Assembly: GCA_037903475.1 (NCBI GenBank) | Contig: JBAJFG010000094.1 | Location: 186,001-250,000 of the forward strand | Direction: 5' to 3' | Source: Ancylostoma caninum | Lineage: Eukaryota; Nematoda; Chromadorea; Rhabditida; Ancylostomatidae | Length of the DNA stretch: 64,000 bases | In this document: one piece after another, positions 53,601 to 64,000 of the stretch | Layout: each line of letters starts with the position of its first letter | Numbering within the stretch: position 1 is the stretch's first letter | Translations under genes and position numbers: made by a program | Notes under the pieces: model-generated | Seen by the model: the letters and a program-made list of their open reading frames with translations, nothing else | Database searches by the model: none | What the model was told of the DNA's origin: nothing

Positions 53601-55780
53601 AATTGAACCGAAATTCATGATGCCAATCAGTTTTTCGACTGCATGCATTTCAAAATTTGGGTTTCGGTGTCCTTCAAATTACCGCCTCCTAGCCTAGGTC
53701 TGACACTACCAAAATGTTGGTTGTGTCCATGGACCAATCGTTCCTTGGAGGAGAAAAACTTCAAAAAGTTTGACGGAACCAAAATCAGGATAGGTCAACA
53801 TTTTGATTAACAGCAAGTAGAATTCTATAACTAGGGCATTGGTTTCCCGTGTGGAAGAAGCCGAAGAGTCATTGATTAAGAAAAAGAGTATATCTTGGAT
53901 TGGGCTATTGAACCTTTGTTCCGACAAAAATTTTTATTTGCTCCTCAAACGGACGGTTATAATTCCTCATCCTAATACTTCATACATATATGCTGGCGCC
54001 TCAACGTTGAATTCGGATGAAGGGTAGACGTTCGAACGCGTAGAATCGGCGTATCAGCCTGTTTTTTTTCTCCTTCTTTTCCTCACAACCAATAATTAAA
54101 CAACTATGTAGGATCTTGTCTATAGCTTTTTCGGGAACAACACCAAGAGCATTAATCACATATGCACGGGCGTAACGACTGTAGAACGACTAATATTAAG
54201 AGGATAGTTATCCTTAGTTTTATTCCGATAGGTAATCTGTTAACCACTGATAACCTGACGTCGAATGCTTTGGTAAGCTTGCGAACAAATTAATTATTTT
54301 ATCGTCAGAACGACTCGACTTCCCAGTGTTTGTTCAAAATCCAACTAAACTCATATGGAGCACGAAGCGAATCCAATAGATCTAAGGCCAGTTGGCTGTG
54401 GGAATGGCTTTGTTCGATTTTTGTATACCATAAAATTGGACTATAAACCAAAAAAAAAACAGTTAATGTTTGGATAACGGGGATCAGTTATGAATGGCGA
54501 CAAAGTCACGCGAGGCAAGGAAGTGACAGAGGCAAGCCCGTGCCTGCCTGCGAAACCACCCACTTATGTTTTCTTTGCTGCTTTGTAACAGCTTTCAAAG
54601 CGTTGAAGGGAAAGAGTTCAAATTAGTTATTTCGATTTTTGGATTTCCGTGCCAATGTAGCGGGGTAGAAGTGGATGTTGTGAGTGGGACCATGCCAAGA
54701 AAGGCTCAGAAACAGGTGCATCAAATATGTAGAAGGTTATCAAGAAGTTATTCCTATTCGCTAAATTATTTTAAATGATCAGAAATGTAGGTGTGAGGGT
54801 AATAAAATGCAGATAGCGATGGAATGCAAAATGGATCGTTTAGAAAAGAAATTAATGATGAAATTCAATTACATGATTCAAACTTGAGAAATGCACATTT
54901 AAAAACCAATCATAAACGGAACATTGAATTTCATGGAAATAGTTTGGGTAACATTTCAGGAGCATTTCACACAGGATTGTGAAGAGGATAAGCACTGCGC
55001 CGGTGGTAGTCTTCTGCACATCAATCCGAAGCATTTTTCATCATGGAATTTCCAGAGAATCTATGACGTCCAGGAACTATAGGAAAGGAAACCGACACTA
55101 AAACATGCCCAGAAGATCGGATTTTTGGTAGGAAGGAAGGGTGGAGAAAATGGAGTGAAAAATACGGGTATGATTTTTTGGGAACTACTATATGTTAACG
55201 GTGAATTGAGACGCTGAAGTCTGACTACGTGTTCCTAGCGATTACTTCTTTATCCGCTGAAAAGTAGGCACGCAGCGATCATCGGAAAACCAGTTCAAAT
55301 CGATACGGAGCCTCAGCCTTGAGCAGTGAACATTTAGAAGAAAGCAATGTTTACCCCTGAACGTTAACAAAAAGGAAGGAATTTCAAAATTCCATCATAC
55401 ACTTTAGCGATGCGGCTTTTTAATGTTTGCACTGCAGAACTTTAGGGTAATTTCTTTTCTTTCAGTTTATGAAGAAATTTTCACTTGCAGCGATATGATT
55501 TTCCAATTCTTTCGGATTAATATTGATGGCGAGATGGCGAGTAGAAGCACGAACCTACCTATGGCTCTTTTGAGGCCCCCGCTTCTACTGCTTTATGTAG
55601 GCCGGGGGTGTCTGCAGCATTTTTGGGTGTTACCTCGTAGGTTTTCCTTCACCTTCCACCTGCTGTGTTGCAAGAAAATATTAGATTGGCGTATAATTAG
55701 TGCAGCTTTTTTTCGCGACTCCTTCTCTCTTTAAACGTTGACGCTTCTTAAACGGTTTTTTAATATAAATGTTCCTCTTC
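50623..55780. other. Intergenic, no gene recognised
   Basis: About 5 kb of AT-rich sequence with scattered short frames but no splice-linked exons or family matches on either strand. Confidence 0.4.
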
Positions 55781-55784
55781 GTTG

Positions 55785-55920
55785 GTTCTATCGAAAATCG
55801 TATCCACATTCACCATTTCATGCCCTGCCACTTTGTGAAAGGCTGCACTGCAGCAAAGTCATTCCGCGACCTCAACAAAATTTTGGATGAAGAAAAAAGA
55901 GCATATCCAAGTCGAAAGTA
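55785..55920 (+). mobile_element. mariner transposase N-terminal fragment (+)
   Basis: A plus-strand frame reads RIHIHHFMPCHFVKGCTAAK then SFRDLNK, resembling the first helix-turn-helix of mariner transposases (HIRH..L.Y.F..G..A.EA). It is about three-quarters identical by eye to the minus-strand piece at 56365-56460, in opposite orientation. It breaks off after about 40 codons. Confidence 0.55.
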
Positions 55921-56099
55921 ATTTGTGTACTTCAATTAGGAAGGTGCAGTCTTACAAATGAAGAAGAAGAGACCTACGATCAAATATGGACGAAACTTTT
56001 GGAGGCCGTGGAATGGAGGGAGTTCGGTCGACGAGATTCCTCGGGAATGGAGCCTGTTCATTCTGCTATAAAAAATCAGTGGATATTCAAACACTTTTC

Positions 56100-56460
56100 T
56101 TGTCTGAGGGTTTGTGTGGACCCACTTGGCCAATTGCCATGCTAGTCTGAGCTTTTCGAGAGTAAGTACTATGTTCGAGTGGCCCATATTGAAGACTTCG
56201 GACAGCATTCTCGTTGTCAAGCTTTCGTCCTTTTCCAGGCTGCCCAAAATTCCTGGTGCTTGGAGTTTTATGGCTAACATCTTCCTTCTTCATCCATGAA
56301 CCTCGCACCTTATGAACAATCCTTCAATTTATGCTGATTGGTCCACACTTGGAAGGCTCGCTGACATCGCGGAATGACTGTGCAGCATTCCAACTTTTCC
56401 CAAAGTGATAGATCATAGTATGGCGGATGTGGATGCATCTCTCGATAGCACCTTTGATAA
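56100..56460 (-). mobile_element. mariner transposase N-terminal fragment (-)
   Basis: Minus-strand frames, shifted once, carry HIRHTMIYHFGKSWNAAQSF, then GRKLDNENAV, then SLTTRMLSEVFNMGHSNIV and LAKWVH. These match the paired helix-turn-helix domains and the GRP/WVPH linker of mariner transposases. The catalytic DDD region is missing or unrecognisable. It is dead, and lies head-to-head with the plus-strand piece 200 bp away. Confidence 0.65.
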
Positions 56461-57174
56461 GGGGAAAGAGAGGATTGCTTTCATGAAAAAAATCACTTGA
56501 AAATCTTCAATTTTCAGCGGTAAAAGATGTCGCGAGAAGAAGCCGTATTAATTCTGCACTAGCCTATGTAATATATTGGTAATCGTTTCCAGACGCGCTA
56601 TCTTCTTGTGGGTTAAGCACTGTATTTACTACTGGGACGAGATGCATAACTGAAATTACCCATGGTAAACGTGCTAAGGCCCCAAAAATTACCCTCGTAT
56701 ACTGGAATCATTATCCCGTTTATCCTGGGGAACTTTGGTAGAATAACCCGGCCCCGATGTCCAATTTTGGACTGGTTATCCTCCAATATCAAAGGGTACT
56801 GCCTAGCTCTATCACCGAATTCAGTACCTTCGTAATCCAGTCCTTTGGTTGTTATTTCTCAGAGCGGAAACTACGCATCATCCCGTATGAACGGTTGTAT
56901 CGACGCTGTCATTAATTCTCCGCCGTTTGATCATTTCGTAGTTATTCAGAGCAATCAGAAAACTGAGCTTTTTCTGTCCAACTGCACATATTTATCACAT
57001 ATCACACATACATATCACACGGGCTTAACTTAGTAGATCAACCACCTAATGTGGAAAAAAACACTAAACACTGAGCTAGAGCGATAAGATCACTAGTCTG
57101 ATACGTTATAAAACTACGTTCTCGTAAAACGTTCAAGCTTTGGAACAAATAGTGAAGAGCGATATTCATATGTT

Positions 57175-60100
57175 TCAGGCCCTCAGCCTCAATGCCATAA
57201 ATTTTCCACCTTGACAGTAATCATGGAGGTTTCGGAAAACAGCTTTGCCATTTTCGAGAAACGCGTTGTATGGGATTTCGTAGAGTGTGTTGAACTTCAT
57301 CTTTAATAAAATGAATAAGTACACTAAACAATTAAAGGGAGCCTTGCAACAAGAAAAGTGCAAAACCTACCCTGATAAAAATCTCTTGCGATGCAAGGGC
57401 CGTTGCTGCTGTAGCTACCCAATCGCAGCGTTCTGACCGGGCCAAGTCTATTGCTCCTCGTGCTAGTTTCATGGCTATCCCACGCCTATAAAGCAGCTGA
57501 TTAGTTCTGTTCATGTTCACCAGAAAAAATTGCATCACCAGACCGTCTATAATTTTCATTAACACAGAGTATATTGATTTTGAACACCTTGGAATCGCTA
57601 CCAAGCAGTTGTTTTTCTCTGTGTTCTAATGTTGTGACGTAGGTAAACAACTGGTTGGCCTTACGCTGCTTGTAGGGACCATTAGAGATATCTGACAATG
57701 ATAACACTACATGAATGTTACAAAAAAAGCCTTTAGGAAATCGCAAACCTCGTGCGAAATCGTGATTATCGACATCAATTTCCTTTGTAATTGTTCCTGG
57801 ATCATCGGCATTGTTGCTTACTGCGCATAAACATACGGCTATCAATCTAAACGACTATTTTCGACGAATCCCTGTGCAACCCTGTTCAATCCAATGGTGA
57901 GGTGACAATGAAAATGTAAGCTCGTATAAGTGTCACGGCGGTGAGTGGCGGAACTCCAAAACCACGCTTTAGGCAATGATTGTCATTGCCTAAAGCATCA
58001 TCGCCACCACCCTTTAGGCAATGATTGCATGCCAGCTCACATCCACGGAGTATAAGATAGCAGATGATTACCACCCACGGCACTGCCAGAGCGCGCAAGT
58101 GCGAGCAGAGGAGATCATCTTCTTGTTAGGAGCTGATCGCCTTCTCATGCAACTGAAATAGTGGGAGGAGTGAATAGACGCACAGTAAGACGTGGTTTTA
58201 TCCATTCGTTTACGAACACGACAACAGCAACAACATAACCGTCGAATCAACAGAAAAACACCACTTTTGAGACCTGCTTCGCATTAAGTCCAAATCGAGG
58301 TCTAAGCTTAGGTCCGGTAACCAGACCCACCATCACACTCTATCTAGTCTAGGAGTACCTCCATGATGATGAGGATGAATGGGGTTCCGTTCGCAGGTTT
58401 CCAAAAACAAGAAGGGTACAAAAAGCCGCCTTGTAATCGAGTTCACTCGCTCTATCTTTTGGATAGTTATTGATCTTGTATGATTGTGTTCAATATCTTT
58501 TCGTCTTCTTGTAGTTTAACCCTGGGTTAGATAATCATGAATCTGGTAATAACGATACTTCGGGTATCTAGATAACGGCTAGGTAATAGCAGAGTGAACC
58601 AGAACAGACATTCTGAAAGCGCTCATCCACTTTCGCGAAGCAGTCGCTCGGATTCATAAGGAGGCCGTGGCACCGTACCCATGATTCCGCCAAGTGCGGG
58701 AGTGATCTGAACTTGGACACATCCGCTTTATCTGCCGTCGATGACTTCGGCCACCTCGCGGCCTCGCTTTCTTGCTTGAATCTTTGGCCGGTTGCAGCGT
58801 TCTAATTGTTTTTGCTCCGTGTTATTACTCCTATTTTCTTATTGTTTCATTTTCTTGGTTTTAACGGTTACATATCCCATATGTAACCGTTAAAACCAAG
58901 AAAATGAAACAGTCATATGTCCTCCCAGTGTACTACCGAAATGGTTAACAAAGCCTGACTGTCATGTCACTCATTTCGGTAGTATTTATGGTTTCACCAA
59001 GTATGTCTAGCTCATTCCATAGATTTCATGTGTTCATTCCATGTACGCGCTATGAGCTGGTCAATCGAGTGGGCCCAATTCGCGACAGGAGCCGGTTACT
59101 CGTGCTCGCTTCCGACTCGAGTCAACACACTGTCGGCGGGCCCTGAGAGAAAAACAAACTAATTACTTTAATGAGTAGAGAATATCATGTATAGTGTTCA
59201 GAAGTTCAACTAATTTGTTATTTCGATTTCTTCACAAGCTGAGACTCCCGGATTGAAGCGTTCTTCATTGGACGAGTTTTTGGCGTAATAACGCCTTCAT
59301 CAAATCTACAACATGCAGTAGATGACTTCTGAACGAGGAGGACAAGCAGATATGGACAAGAGCGTCTCACTAAACAGCCGTTGATAAACAACTGAGACAA
59401 CCGCAGATGGAACAATGCGCTTCTATAAGTTTGGTGAGATCAGAGCACAAAGAGATCAGCCTCAATGCCTGAAGCTGTTCGTCTTTGCTATTGATTTCTG
59501 GAGTTCGCCTCCTTATGTCCACCGCTTCCATCATCTTTCGCTCCAAAGGGTTTTCGGGAAACCAGTGGAGAACAGTGACATCGAACTGTGCTGCTTGCTC
59601 CTCAATGTGAACGAGAGTGCGATGTCGGGTGAAACTGCTTGAAGCGTACGAAGCCGGATTCTGAAGAGCCTTACGGGGGCTCGTCGAGGCGTTTACGTAG
59701 GGGCAGCAAGGTCTTACTAACGTATTTCTGTCTGCACCTTCGGCAAGGAGGCAGTTCTTCTCAACTCGCAGATTTTTGTGTACACACAGTGTCTGTAATT
59801 TGGTGTTTCCCATTTCTGCTCGTACTGTCATGACAACATAGAAGATCTTTGAGATTCGGCGGTGGTTTAAATATCAGCTGGAAAAGAAGAGAGGATCTCC
59901 TGACAATCCTGTGCGCTTCCCTTGATGTCCGGTCATCCACAATAGGTAGCACCATTGGTATCCCATCCGGTGGTGAAAGTGGATACCATGTCTTGGTGGT
60001 GGTAACGTCCTCATTATAACCGGTCCTCCATAGTGAACTTGATGTTCGGGTCATGCGAATTTGGATTAGTCAGGACTTCTTGAAGGGATATAGAACTTGA

Positions 60101-63100
60101 GCCGACAATAAAGAAGGCGTCGATGTATATTTGTAGAAGACGATTCCGGTCGTGAGCGACACTTACTCAGTGCGATCCAAGTGGGCTATAGCTAACAAAG
60201 GGTCGAAGCATAAACCCATAGTCAAACCTCTTAGTTGCTTATATACTTGTTGTTGAATCGAAACACATTGTACCACTCTAAGGTGGCCAGGAAAAGTTGT
60301 TCGAGTTCGCCTCTTGTTAGTTTGATGACGTTCACATAATTTGCTATTACGAAAACTGCCGGAAAACAAGAACAGCACCGAATACCTGTTGCCATCGTAA
60401 ACCACAGTGGAATACTTCTCGTTTGAATACCCAGCTTCAGATAAATCACGGAAAAAATCGAGCACATCTTCTCGTTTCACCTCTTGAAGAACTACAAGTT
60501 AACACAAAAATTTCAAAAGACTGAACTCAAGAAAGGGACAGCTATAGTTAATGTAGTTTGTTACTCCACACCACTACTATGTAGAACTACTTACCTTCAC
60601 CTGTGGATGTGCAGGTAGTACAACGATGAGACAGAGATGCGGCGGTGCCCAAAAGTGGAGAAACATCGTGAGGCGGGTCCAGCGCTGTGATCAGGGATAG
60701 CACAAAAAGAAGCAAACGCCAAAGGATGAGCCATCTGATGAGGGAGGAGTGCCGAGATAAGCGTTTTAGCTTAGCATCGTATGCGTGTCATTTTTGCTAC
60801 GTGCTCTTCCTTGCCTTACCCTGCATTATTTCAGTTTGTTTTTCAAGCAACAATTCGGGGCTTCGCTTTGTATACTCAGACAGCTCCTTTTCACTTGAGG
60901 TATCAAAACAATTTGTAAAATATTGACCATTTGGTGCGATTCTTCATTTTCGTTGTATCGGTTTAATGCTACTGGTCACGGTTACAATAGCTAAGGGAAG
61001 GGAGTCACTGCACGTAGTAGTAAGAGACTGCTTATGACGGGTCTACAGGCATGTGAGAAATGCGCAAGTATGAATGAAGATATAGCCTAAGAGAGATTAT
61101 CTGCACTTCCTTCTCCAATAAATTCTTTTGGTGGAACTTGAATATGCGAGCGAAGCGATTTAGGGAAATCTGGAAGCCCGACGTCAGCCGAACGCCCAGA
61201 GTGGCTAACGAATACTTTGTGAATAACGTGAATATTGTTTCTCATCTTCTCAGACAATTTCGGGGGCAAATCCTGTTCCGAACGAGCGGGGGGCGAGGGT
61301 CGAAACGAGCGTTTGGGTGTTTTCGCCCGAGAAGTAGTCACGTTCAGGCCGCTGTGGGGCCGCTGAAAACGGGGCTTCCATTCCTATCCGCCCACATACT
61401 GTCCGCGTTCAGGCCGCCATGAGCCCGCAGACTACCAGGCGCTACTGCTGCTGAGTTCTCAGACAATTTCGAGAGCAAATCCCGTTCCAACCGCCGGCAA
61501 ATCCCCGACGAAACGTTTGAACGAGGACCAATAGCGGACAAACAGCGGGCGGAAACCACGAATGTTGCGGGCCAAACGCGCTGTCGGGCGAATCGCGGGC
61601 TGAACGCAGAGTCATTCGGGCTAAAGCACCACCGTCGGGGTTCGGCCCGCTATGTGAAGAGTGTCGGGCATCTGCCCGCTTTCTGCGGCCACTGACCGCC
61701 GGCAAATTTCTCCAAAAAGCGGTCTGAACGACTACATATTTCGGCTCAATAAGGGAATGGCCCGGTCGGAATGATTGGTTGGTGGTAGTACGCACGTGAT
61801 AAAGGATGAAGGCAACACCGGTATGGAAGAGATCAGCAGCATGGATGGCCTAGTGGATAAAGCAGCGGACTCTCAGTCGTTCATAAAGAATGGTCAGGTT
61901 GGTTCGAATCCTCTCAGTAATAGAAAAAGGCTAGCACTACGAAACCATGGACATACCTTGCAAACAGCCATCTTTTCATATTTCTGATAAGAATTTGCAT
62001 ATTTGTGTTGCTTTTTTACTCCGGTGGATCACTTTGGATCCACAATAGCTTCGAACCCGGAGCTCCTCCGTGCGAGACTGTGCCCAAGCTGCCAGAGGTT
62101 GTCACGGTGCGTCCAGCTGACAGGTAATTGTGGAGAATACCACCTTGTGCGCTGGGTTAGGAGCAGTAGCGCCTGGTAGTCTGCGGGCTCATGGCGGCCT
62201 GAACGCGGACAGCATGCGGGCGGATAGGAATGGAAGCCCCGTTTTCAGCGGCCCCACAGCGGCCTGAACGCGACTACTTCTCGGGCGAAAACACCCAAAC
62301 GCTCGTTTCGACCCTCGCCCCCCGCTCGTTCGGAACGGGATTTGCCCCCGAAATTGTCTGAGTTGCCAAGTGCACTGAGCGGTCAACTACTCGTTACAGC
62401 TAACTGATTAGTGGTACTGGCAATAACTATGTAGCAATAACCATGTAATAGAGTGAGTTCTGAGGACCTAGGCCTACATCGCCGTATTGCGGCCCTGAAC
62501 GCAGGTAGATCTCAACAAATAAGGGCTGGAGGCTCCACGGTCTGCGACCCTATAGCGGCCTAACGCCCTTTCGGGCACCCCGGTGCCTCGTTTCAACCCT
62601 CACCCGTCAATTATTATGGGTGCCGGCATCACGGCCATGAGTGGATCTGGGACAACCAAGAACGAAGGTTTAAGAGACAACTTGCCGCTGAATGCTTCGG
62701 TATGAAATGAACTAACTCAGCGATCTGGTGATTGGTTCGTCCTTGCCAAAGTCAGACACCATGAATTCCTCAATATCCTTTGCATGTTTTTGCGTGGCTA
62801 CTTCAACTCGTAATTCGCCTGATATCTGAAATTACTTTCGGAGTTCGGCAATAGTTTGTCAGTTTTGGTGGGTATGGCCCAAACGAAAGCACAATAGTAC
62901 GACTTTCGTGACGACCGATATCGAACCACTGCATCTGGTCTCGAGAATTCTGAAAATTGCTGTTTTTGTATGCATCAGAGCTCTTCACACTTACGGAAGG
63001 TAATGAGAACTGTGATTGCTGCCGTGGTTGGACATGAAGCAGCCTAGCTGAACTTTTGGTCAGGGGCAATTTTTCTGCAGATGGTATTGTGGAGGTTGTG

Positions 63101-63270
63101 GACGCTAATAACTTCACTATCTGACTTGGGCGTTGCTAAAAGTTCAAAGACTTCAAGGCGATACAGCAATTCTTGATAAAAGTTAGTTACTGACTCACCC
63201 AACGGGACTTCAGCAGACCGTTAACGGCTCCATTCATATTTCGACCCACCACCGCGGCCGAGCAGTTCAT
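57175..63270 (-). CDS. GNAT-family N-acetyltransferase, paralogue 3 (AANAT-like, with leader)
   Basis: Predicted 296-residue amine N-acetyltransferase. Exons, 5' to 3': 63270-63199, 63120-62995, 62825-62717, 60482-60386, 57846-57749, 57691-57544, 57485-57371, 57300-57175; total 891 nt, phases consistent. The first two exons add 66 residues (MNCSAAVVGRN...LLKSRW, then a Ser/Thr/Arg-rich stretch almost free of acidic residues), resembling a mitochondrial presequence and the leader of GNAT-2. The core shows EKYSTVVYDGNR, CVNENYRRRGIAMKL (motif A, final Gly replaced by Ala), DWVATAATALASQEIF and the C-terminal LYEIPYNAF...NLHDYCQGGKF. Two large introns of 2.5 and 2.2 kb hold palindromes, a Penelope fragment and a 200-bp inverted repeat. 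The start Met has no SL acceptor right beside it, so an upstream exon is possible. Confidence 0.85.
57966..58027. repeat. Palindrome GCTTTAGGCAATGA plus a third half-copy
   Basis: GCTTTAGGCAATGA (57966-57979) and its exact reverse complement (57983-57996) are separated by 3 nt, and the half-site CTTTAGGCAATGATTG recurs at 58012-58027. The cluster lies in an intron of GNAT-3. The function is unknown. Confidence 0.8.
58844..58910. repeat. Perfect 32-bp-arm palindrome
   Basis: Arms 58844-58875 and 58879-58910 are exact reverse complements with a 3-nt loop (ccc), containing TTTTAACGGTTACATAT. A second inverted pair, TACTACCGAAATG (58931-58943) and its complement (58972-58984), follows directly. 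Perfect identity over 32 bp in an otherwise decayed intron suggests recent formation or gene conversion between the arms. Confidence 0.9.
59430..60055 (-). mobile_element. Penelope-like retroelement fragment (RT end and GIY-YIG)
   Basis: Minus-strand frames, shifted near 59800, read FKPPPNLKDLL (a motif near the reverse-transcriptase end in Penelope-like elements) followed by FTRHRTLVHIEE, FDVTVLHWFPENPLERKMME and AVDIRRRTPEINSKDE, matching the second half of the GIY-YIG endonuclease domain. The central reverse transcriptase is missing. The fragment lies in the same transcriptional sense within an intron of GNAT-3. Confidence 0.7.
61250..62361. repeat. 200-bp GC-rich inverted repeat around a 712-bp centre
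   Basis: Arms 61250-61449 and 62162-62361 are reverse complements with only four differences in 200 positions, all transitions. They are much more GC-rich than the surroundings, with words such as GGCCGC and GCGGGC. Related but diverged GC-rich sequence (GCGGGC, CAGACAATTTCG) continues at 61455-61760 and 62470-62610. The whole structure sits in an intron of GNAT-3. It could be a fold-back transposon or a composite repeat; no transposase is visible. Confidence 0.85.
61840..61915 (+). other. tRNA-like sequence with A- and B-boxes
   Basis: TGGCCTAGTGG (A-box match) and GGTTCGAATCC (B-box match) lie about 46 nt apart, as in a tRNA promoter. The flanks do not form a good acceptor stem and the T-stem pairs poorly, so I read it as a tRNA pseudogene or SINE head. 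It lies in the centre of the GC-rich inverted repeat. Confidence 0.55.
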
Positions 63271-64000
63271 GCCTAGGAATGATCGCTCGAGTAGTAGGTA
63301 ACTGTTCTGCTTTTGTCGTGTCATGGGCCCTTATCCACCAAAGTTCAAAGTCCATTTACTTTTGAGAGAATAAGCTAGCGCTGAAGTCTTTACCTATTAG
63401 GAGTCTTCTTTCTGTTCGACTGTAGCATGATTGATGTTAGGATTTATGTGCCTCTGGAATAGTCCGATAAACCATTCGTCTTAATGGTTTTGATAGCAGC
63501 TGTTCCTCAATGATATCTATTAAACAAAGCGCCGTAAGGGGGCTAGAGCGGCTAGAGATACGCGGCGGCACTCATAGACACCGCATTCTTGAGGCGCAGA
63601 CTGTGGGGCGGACTGTGGGGCGAAATGGCCGATTCTTAGAGACTCAGACACATTCGTTTCGGTACTCGCAATTACGTCAATGCTGGCTCTCCCGCATGCA
63701 CGACGTAGTGATTTCATCACCTTCGCTGGCGGTCTCGCAGCATGGGGGTGAGGGAGTGTTTACAAGCTTCCAGGCTGCACAATGTACGCAGCAGGAAAAC
63801 CACCGTTCCACTGTTGCGATGGTGCAGCACTTCCAAGGAAAGAAGGGGTGGGTTTCATGAGAGCCTCAGCGTCTAGCTAAGGAGAGATTGGACCTACGCG
63901 GTCGCCACAGCAGACTGTTGAATTGTGGCAGCGATTCCTTCGTCACGACATTAGTTTGTTTCGAGAAAGTGTCTCCACCAACACAGAGTGAATATATCGA
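63271..64000. other. Upstream flank of GNAT-3
   Basis: Presumed promoter region of GNAT-3 followed by unassigned sequence. A short duplication of GACTGTGGGGCG is seen at 63600-63622. No exon is recognised before the window ends. Confidence 0.4.

Noticed and set aside
61840..61915. Functional tRNA gene
   Set aside because: A- and B-boxes match, but the acceptor stem does not pair and the T-stem has mismatches.
61138..62386. Mirror-image open frames of 94 and 65 codons
   Set aside because: Both come from the GC-rich inverted-repeat arms; GC-rich sequence is poor in stops, and no family match is seen.

Overview
Eukaryotic chromosome segment, almost certainly from a nematode, probably a repeat-rich rhabditid/strongylid relative of Caenorhabditis. 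The coding signal is in short exons joined by GT...TTTCAG introns. Two recognisable families (SPE-42/SPE-49 sperm proteins and tandem nematode GNAT acetyltransferases) point the same way. Nothing looks prokaryotic or viral. All confident genes are on the minus strand, and most open frames elsewhere are chance.

Layout from left to right. 0.5-14.3 kb is repeat-rich with no confident gene: a 44-bp-arm hairpin, a 60-bp minisatellite, a hAT-type MITE and a decayed non-LTR retrotransposon. 14.8-15.6 kb is a complete-looking non-autonomous Helitron. 15.8-24.5 kb (minus) is a gene of about 25 exons for a DC-STAMP-domain, C4C4-RING membrane protein of the SPE-42/SPE-49/DCST1 family, with two inverted-repeat elements in its introns. 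25.4-26.1 kb holds an array of palindromic TTGTCGACAA motifs and a second MITE family. 26.4-29.1 kb (minus) is a complete ten-exon ornithine decarboxylase gene in which the catalytic Asp after the active-site Cys is read as Cys.

From 31.6 to 63.3 kb three paralogous GNAT N-acetyltransferase genes lie in the same orientation (31.6-35.0, 46.3-49.4, 57.2-63.3 kb). They share six core exons at the same phases. The second and third also have two extra 5' exons that add a basic, possibly mitochondrial, leader. The middle copy has an exon one base too long. Their introns and spacers carry Penelope-like and mariner fragments, two MITE families, perfect palindromes and a 200-bp GC-rich inverted repeat around a tRNA-like sequence.

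Functional reading: the RING/DC-STAMP protein should act in sperm-egg interaction. The decarboxylase belongs to polyamine synthesis, and its neighbours acetylate amines, so a linked amine/polyamine theme is possible but unproven. Exon boundaries were worked out by hand from reading frame, splice consensus and paralogue comparison; no search was run.
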